36,607 nucleotides of DNA, taken from positions 46,538-83,144 of the forward strand of contig DHRN01000049.1 of assembly GCA_002411175.1 (NCBI GenBank), read 5' to 3'. Numbering within the stretch: position 1 is the first letter of the stretch; each line of letters starts with the position of its first letter. This DNA is from Anaerolineaceae bacterium UBA5311 (GTDB lineage Bacteria > Chloroflexota > Anaerolineae > Anaerolineales > Anaerolineaceae). The notes under the pieces were generated by a model. That model made no database searches. It saw nothing but the letters and a program-made list of their open reading frames with translations, and was not told the origin of the DNA. The translations under genes were made by a program, and so were the position numbers. Of the stretch, positions 32,981-36,607 are shown in pieces.

Positions 32981-33334
32981 TCAGTGATATCGTATGGAAC
33001 ACGGTCATGGGAGTGTATCACCCCGTTTCGTTCCGATATTTTTGTTATGAATTTTGCGGAAGGAGCAAGCCCCTTCCGTACTGATAGTCGATAATGCAAT
33101 TTTTTCCCTAGGGAACGCGGCTTGTCCCGTTCCGGCGAAGCTATCTTTTCGCAGGCAACACGGTCATGAAAACGTTCGGTTTTGCGGTATGTTGAACGTG
33201 CATTTTGCGGAAGAAGCAAGCCCCTTCCGTTCTATTTCTCAGTCCTATATATTAGCCGCCGAACCAGTAATCCCAGTAACAATTTAATTTGTTTTGAAGA
33301 AACTTTCAGGGCACTAATATCAGAAACTCAGGTC
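32981..33334. repeat. Intergenic mosaic repeats after lysS
   Basis: No gene is seen here. Two copies of an element running from ACGGTCATG to GCGGAAGnAGCAAGCCCCTT lie at 33001-33080 and 33159-33230. Between them are CTGATAGTCGATAATGCAAT and one TAGGGAACGCGGC module with CTTGTCCCGTTCCGGCGAAG (33109-33150). These match the 15.3-15.9 kb cluster in both sequence and order. The remainder to 33334 is AT-rich with nothing recognised. Confidence 0.8.
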
Positions 33335-33628
33335 CTATACTTCCGTTTCCTGATTAAGCCGTCTCTGTTGACTCTCTAACAGAATTTCAAACAATTCCTC
33401 CTGAATATCAAGATCTACTTTGCCCTCGAGCATACCCAATCTGTAACCATAATTTTACCATTTTAGCTCACTTAACGTTGAAGCCTCATATTCTTCACCC
33501 TCTAGTGCATCCGCCCATCCTACTCTAAACCTAACCAGGCGAGCTTTGATCTCAACTTCATTAGGATTAGGAGTACGGCCATCTATCTCGTAAGTCAGAC
33601 CCAATAAGTATTCAGGCAATTGTTTCAT
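33335..33628 (-). pseudogene. Small conserved-looking gene broken by an in-frame stop
   Basis: The minus-strand ATG 33628 has GGAGGAGAG upstream and encodes MKQLPEYLLGLTYEIDGRTP and so on for 57 residues, then a TAA (33455-33457). The same frame remains open for 39 further codons to TAG at 33335-33337, reading NYGYRLGMLEGKVDLDIQEE and continuing as an amphipathic, protein-like helix. This looks like one protein of about 97 residues with a nonsense mutation, or a tolerated read-through. I do not recognise the family. The first part could also simply be a complete 57-residue protein. Confidence 0.5.
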
Positions 33629-33759
33629 TTCTCTCTCCTCCAATCCAGAATTTTTACCTTTTCATTTGCTTGCAAAGCTTACTACAGATTGATCATAAGG
33701 GTACTGGAAATTGGTGAACATAGTACCAAAGAAATAAAAACAACCCAATGGATTAGAAT

Positions 33760-34416
33760 ATGGATAACTTAATAAAATGGCGCAAGACTTGCAACAAACA
33801 GCTTATGGAAGAAACGCTTCTGATCGAAAAAGCAATGCGGGGAGACCTGGATGCATTTAATCAACTTGTCCTGACCTACCAGGAGATGGCTTTTAATCTC
33901 GCATACCGCATCATGGCAGACGATGCCGCGGCAGCAGATGCCACCCAGGATGCCGTTATCTCGATGTATCGCAAGCTGGATACATATCGCGGAGGGTCGT
34001 TCAAAGCCTGGTTTTTACGCATCGTCACCAACGCTTGCTATGATGAGCTGCGCAAACAAAAACGCAGACCGACCATCCCGTTAGAACCATTAACCGATGA
34101 AGATGAACCCATTGAATCACCAGCATGGATCGCCGATAAAAGCCCAACGCTTGAAGAAAACCTGATCAACACCCAGCTTGAAGAAGCCATTCAACATTGC
34201 CTGAATAACCTGGATGCAAAATTCAGGACGGTCATCGTGATGGTGGACATCTCCGGTCAGGATTATGAAACTGTGGCTGAGGTGATCAAAAGCCCGGTTG
34301 GCACGGTAAAGAGCCGACTCTTCAGGGCACGCTTAAAAATGCAGGAATGCTTGCGCGGTTTCGGGGAACTTATTCCTGATAGGTTTCGTCTAAATTCTGA
34401 GGATGATGATGTTTAG
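33760..34416 (+). CDS. ECF-type RNA polymerase sigma factor
   Basis: This 218-residue protein has sigma-70 region 2 (AFNQLVLTYQEMAFNLAYRIMADDAAAADATQDAVISMYRKLDTYRGGSFKAWFLRIVTNACYDELRKQKR) and region 4 (LNNLDAKFRTVIVMVDISGQDYETVAEVIKSPVGTVKSRLFRARLKMQ), joined by an acidic linker, the standard ECF layout. It overlaps the next gene by 14 bases, as sigma/anti-sigma pairs often do. The start could be 33760 or ATG 33805, neither with a strong ribosome site. Confidence 0.92.
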   Translation: MDNLIKWRKTCNKQLMEETLLIEKAMRGDLDAFNQLVLTYQEMAFNLAYRIMADDAAAADATQDAVISMYRKLDTYRGGSFKAWFLRIVTNACYDELRKQKRRPTIPLEPLTDEDEPIESPAWIADKSPTLEENLINTQLEEAIQHCLNNLDAKFRTVIVMVDISGQDYETVAEVIKSPVGTVKSRLFRARLKMQECLRGFGELIPDRFRLNSEDDDV

Positions 34417-35359
34417 ACAGCAAAATGTAACCGCGAGAGATCTTGACCTGCTCTGCGCTTCTCTTGATAATGACCTGACCGCAGAGGAACAAGTCGAATT
34501 CAAAAAGCGCCTGGCAGAATCTCCGCAATTAAATACACTATTGGCAGAGCAAAAGCAGCTAAAACGAGCTTTGGCTGATTTACCCTTGCGGCATTCTCCC
34601 CAAAATTTCACATTAACTCGAGCCGAAGCGGAAAAGGCGAAACGAGGAAAGTTTTTGCAGCCAGTTTTCGGCTGGGCAAGTACAATTTCAGCCCTGCTGG
34701 TAGCGGTGATCTTCGGCAGCCAGTTTATCTTCCAAAATGTATCCCTCACAGCGCCTGCGGCGCCTGAGGGAGCCAGCCAGCTGGAAGATGCCCCCATGCT
34801 TGCGATGGAAAATAACGAAGCCAGCATCAAAACGATGGCATCCGAACCGGTTTTTTTGTTAACTTGGGATTATGGTTTTTATGGGCGTGGTGGCGCCGGC
34901 GGAATTGGTAGTGGAGAAAGCATCTCAGATTCTGGCGGCGTGAGAATCGACATTTATGTCAACCCCAACGATTTTTACATCGAAGAAGCCGCGGTTGAAA
35001 GCGCCGCAACTGGAGAGGCTGTCGAAGATGACCCTTTGGAGCTTCTGATGGAAGCCCCCCAGGTGGAATCAGACTCCGAAATCGAAGCCACACCAAAAGT
35101 GCCTGTTAGTCCAACTCCACTCACCCGGGGTCAGCAAACCCCCAAAATTTATGGGGTTGATCCGGAAAAATTAGGCACAATTTTGGAGGTAAAACCCGAT
35201 TCCAGCCCGCCTGAACCGCAAGGGCAGGTTAGAGAGACCGCTCAGCCGGTTGACGAAGCCGAGACTGATCGTGCTGTTCTAACCAGGATCGGCATCGGTC
35301 TTTTGGCTGCTTCGGTGGTATTTGGCTTGATTTGGTGGTATTTGAAATTCAAACTTTAA
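34403..35359 (+). CDS. Putative membrane anti-sigma factor with two membrane helices
   Basis: This 318-residue protein is encoded overlapping the ECF sigma gene and has an N-terminal cytoplasmic segment of about 85 residues (DLDLLCASLDNDLTAEEQVEFKKRLAESPQLNTLLAEQ) with the helical layout of anti-sigma domains but without the His-x3-Cys-x2-Cys zinc motif. A membrane helix spans about 90-111. Next is an exported region with a Gly-rich stretch (GRGGAGGIGSGESISDSGG) and a Pro/Glu/Thr-rich spacer, then a second helix about 295-314 with a short basic tail. Three consecutive ATG codons mark the start. Function is inferred from position and topology. Confidence 0.75.
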   Translation: MMMFRQQNVTARDLDLLCASLDNDLTAEEQVEFKKRLAESPQLNTLLAEQKQLKRALADLPLRHSPQNFTLTRAEAEKAKRGKFLQPVFGWASTISALLVAVIFGSQFIFQNVSLTAPAAPEGASQLEDAPMLAMENNEASIKTMASEPVFLLTWDYGFYGRGGAGGIGSGESISDSGGVRIDIYVNPNDFYIEEAAVESAATGEAVEDDPLELLMEAPQVESDSEIEATPKVPVSPTPLTRGQQTPKIYGVDPEKLGTILEVKPDSSPPEPQGQVRETAQPVDEAETDRAVLTRIGIGLLAASVVFGLIWWYLKFKL

Positions 35360-35395
35360 GCCTTTGTTTTGATTACTAAAACGATAAATAAAAAA

Positions 35396-35427
35396 ACAAC
35401 CTCTTATGACCAGAGGTTGTTTTTTTC
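35396..35427. terminator. Bidirectional intrinsic terminator
   Basis: ACAACCTCT (35396-35404) pairs with AGAGGTTGT (35412-35420) around a 7-base loop, with a T run after it and an A run before it. It can end both the anti-sigma gene on the plus strand and the convergent gene at 35449-35919. Confidence 0.85.
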
Positions 35428-35448
35428 TTCCCGAGAAGCGCTAAACTC

Positions 35449-35919
35449 TTATCGATTGATCAACGCGAGTGCAAAATCATCAGCCTTAATAAGTTTGATT
35501 TCCGAGCTCAAAGGTCGTTTAATCGGCAAACGCGGGCTGGGGATTAATGATTTGCCGCAAGTGTAATCTCCCTTGAAATCACCGGGGTTGGAGAGATAAA
35601 TTTTTTCATTGTTCACCACAACATAAGCGTCTTCTATGTCGTAATAGCCGGATTCGAGAACATCAACAAAATAGTAGGTATCGCCCGGTAGAGCGCTCTT
35701 TGCAGGTGGGATCTTGCCATATTTGTAAACAAGTTCGGAAACTTTATCACCGCTTGAGACATTCCTAAGCACGAAGGTGACATCCACTTGGTATCCAGTG
35801 CACTTCAATCCTGAAAGAGTCAATACTGGCTCTTTATTGGCGTACGCTGCTTCTCCCATTACCTGACCTAAAGACGCAAGCAGCAGGACAGCAATCAAAA
35901 TAGTCGTTAGTGTTTTCAT
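35449..35919 (-). CDS. Secreted protein of unknown function
   Basis: I do not recognise this 156-residue protein. It has a clear signal peptide (KTLTTILIAVLLLASLGQVMGEAAYA), then a beta-rich exported domain of about 130 residues with two Cys (KCTGYQVDVTF and DYTCGKSLI) that could pair, ending in a hydrophilic region. AAAGG lies seven bases before the ATG. It converges with the sigma/anti-sigma pair and precedes, on the same strand, the repeat-rich surface protein. Confidence 0.8.
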   Translation of the reverse strand: MKTLTTILIAVLLLASLGQVMGEAAYANKEPVLTLSGLKCTGYQVDVTFVLRNVSSGDKVSELVYKYGKIPPAKSALPGDTYYFVDVLESGYYDIEDAYVVVNNEKIYLSNPGDFKGDYTCGKSLIPSPRLPIKRPLSSEIKLIKADDFALALINR

Positions 35920-36065
35920 TGTGCAACCTTTCTTGTAACCTTCAGAAAACTAAATTAGAGGAATTCAAGTGTACTACCCCAATGATGTGAACTTCTATCG
36001 GATGTATAACGTATGTAGATACATTTGTCTGCTTCCAAAACCAATCAACGTCACCTTAAAAGTAA

Positions 36066-36095
36066 ACAACCTCTGAGCATTAGAGGTTGTTTTTG
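36066..36095 (-). terminator. Intrinsic terminator of the surface-protein gene
   Basis: ACAACCTCT (36066-36074) pairs with AGAGGTTGT (36082-36090) around a 7-base loop. It lies just beyond the stop of the minus-strand surface protein. The stem has exactly the same sequence as the terminator at 35396. Confidence 0.7.
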
Positions 36096-36112
36096 TTATC
36101 ACCAAATTATGC

Positions 36113-36607
36113 TTACTTGCGCTTTTTGATAGGTACTTTTGCTTTTCGCAAGGTCATGTTCAGGGCTATGCCCAACCCCAGGGTAACCATTCCCGCAATA
36201 GCAACGGCTGGACCTAAGAAGTTACCACCGCTGCCTGTATTAGGCACTGAGAAAGTGGCAGTTGAGATAGGTACAGTGGGCGTAGCTTCAGGAAGATCTG
36301 TAGGGGTAACCTCAGGAGGGTCTGTAGGCGTAATTTCAGGAGGGTCTGTAGGGGTAGCCTCAGGGGGGTCTGTAGGTGTAACCTCAGGGGGGTCTGTAGG
36401 GGTAACCTCAGGAGGATCTGTAGGCGTACTGGTAGGAGTAGCACCTGGGTCTATAGGTGTAATTTGAGGCGGATTAGTCGGTGTATTGGTTGGTGTATTC
36501 GTCGGCGTGTTGGTCGGTGGGTCAGTAGGCGTATAGGTTGGTGTATTCGTCGGCGTGTTGGTCGGTGGGTCAGTAGGCGTATTGGTTGGTGTATTCGTCG
36601 CCGTGTT
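36113..36607 (-). CDS. Thr/Pro-repeat surface protein with sortase-like C-terminus, partial
   Basis: The open frame runs from the window edge on the minus strand to TAA at 36113-36115, so only the C-terminal 164 residues are visible and the start lies outside. It opens with NTPT-type four-residue repeats (TNTPTNTPTDPPTNTPT), then six near-copies of PTDPPEVT (24-base units), then a LPEATPTVPISTATFSVPNTG region, a hydrophobic helix (NFLGPAVAIAGMVTLGLGIAL) and a basic tail (MTLRKAKVPIKKRK). VPNTG plus helix plus basic tail is a sortase-type sorting signal variant of LPxTG. The plus-strand frame here is a shadow of this repeat. Confidence 0.85.
   Translation of the reverse strand, partial: NTATNTPTNTPTDPPTNTPTNTPTYTPTDPPTNTPTNTPTNTPTNPPQITPIDPGATPTSTPTDPPEVTPTDPPEVTPTDPPEATPTDPPEITPTDPPEVTPTDLPEATPTVPISTATFSVPNTGSGGNFLGPAVAIAGMVTLGLGIALNMTLRKAKVPIKKRK

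Noticed and set aside
36087..36467. Plus-strand Gly/Val/Ser-repeat frame
   Set aside because: It is the shadow of the PTDPPEVT repeat gene on the minus strand, which has the better protein features.

Overview
The window reads as a moderate-GC bacterial chromosome segment, most likely from the Chloroflexota (Anaerolineae or a close relative). This is inferred from the gene mix: an archaeal-type HMG-CoA synthase beside a class II HMG-CoA reductase, pdxS/pdxT, a SpoIIIAA/R3H-type ATPase, a non-photosynthetic ChlD-like chelatase gene, Pro/Thr-rich cell-surface proteins and many mosaic intergenic repeats. No rRNA, tRNA, CRISPR array, prophage or insertion sequence was seen.

Layout. 1-2.3 kb: a dispersed repeat, an extended -10 promoter and a ChlD-type chelatase gene split by a -1 frame change in a run of nine A. 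2.4-6.6 kb: a DMT exporter and Kbl on the minus strand, NagB on the plus strand, then a DegV lipid-binding protein on the minus strand. 6.85-9.25 kb: a two-gene minus-strand cassette of an MFS transporter overlapping a nucleotidyltransferase-acetyltransferase fusion. 9.37-10.5 kb: dnaN, without dnaA beside it. 10.5-15.2 kb, minus strand: an FMN reductase, a double CDGSH iron-sulfur protein, a possible GNAT, PdxT, PdxS and a DJ-1/PfpI protein. 15.2-15.97 kb: a repeat-filled gene desert. 16-20.4 kb, minus strand: a membrane protein with a zinc ribbon, an ABC-2 permease and its ATPase in one overlapping operon, then a methyltransferase and a thioredoxin reductase-like flavoprotein.

20.5-24.1 kb, plus strand: a tightly overlapping mevalonate operon of HMG-CoA reductase, HMG-CoA synthase and a thiolase homologue that lacks the catalytic residues. 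A perfect dyad sits inside its likely promoter. 24.2-30.4 kb, plus strand: a possible 15-codon leader ORF, R3H/SpoIIIAA ATPase, tmk, a lipoprotein fusing a DsbA-like domain to a cyclophilin, PrsW-type protease, PlsC-type acyltransferase and rhomboid protease. Much of this group concerns the membrane and secreted protein folding. 30.5-33.3 kb: repeats, greA and lysS with a clear terminator between them, then more repeats and a small gene broken by an in-frame stop. 33.8-36.6 kb: an ECF sigma factor overlapping a two-TM putative anti-sigma factor, a small secreted protein, and the C-terminus of a Thr/Pro-repeat surface protein ending in a sortase-like VPNTG signal, which runs off the window edge.

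The most notable observations are the chlD frame switch, the catalytically stripped thiolase inside an otherwise intact HMG-CoA operon, the nucleotidyltransferase-GNAT/MFS cassette, the DsbA-cyclophilin lipoprotein, and the mosaic repeat family that recurs in four intergenic regions.
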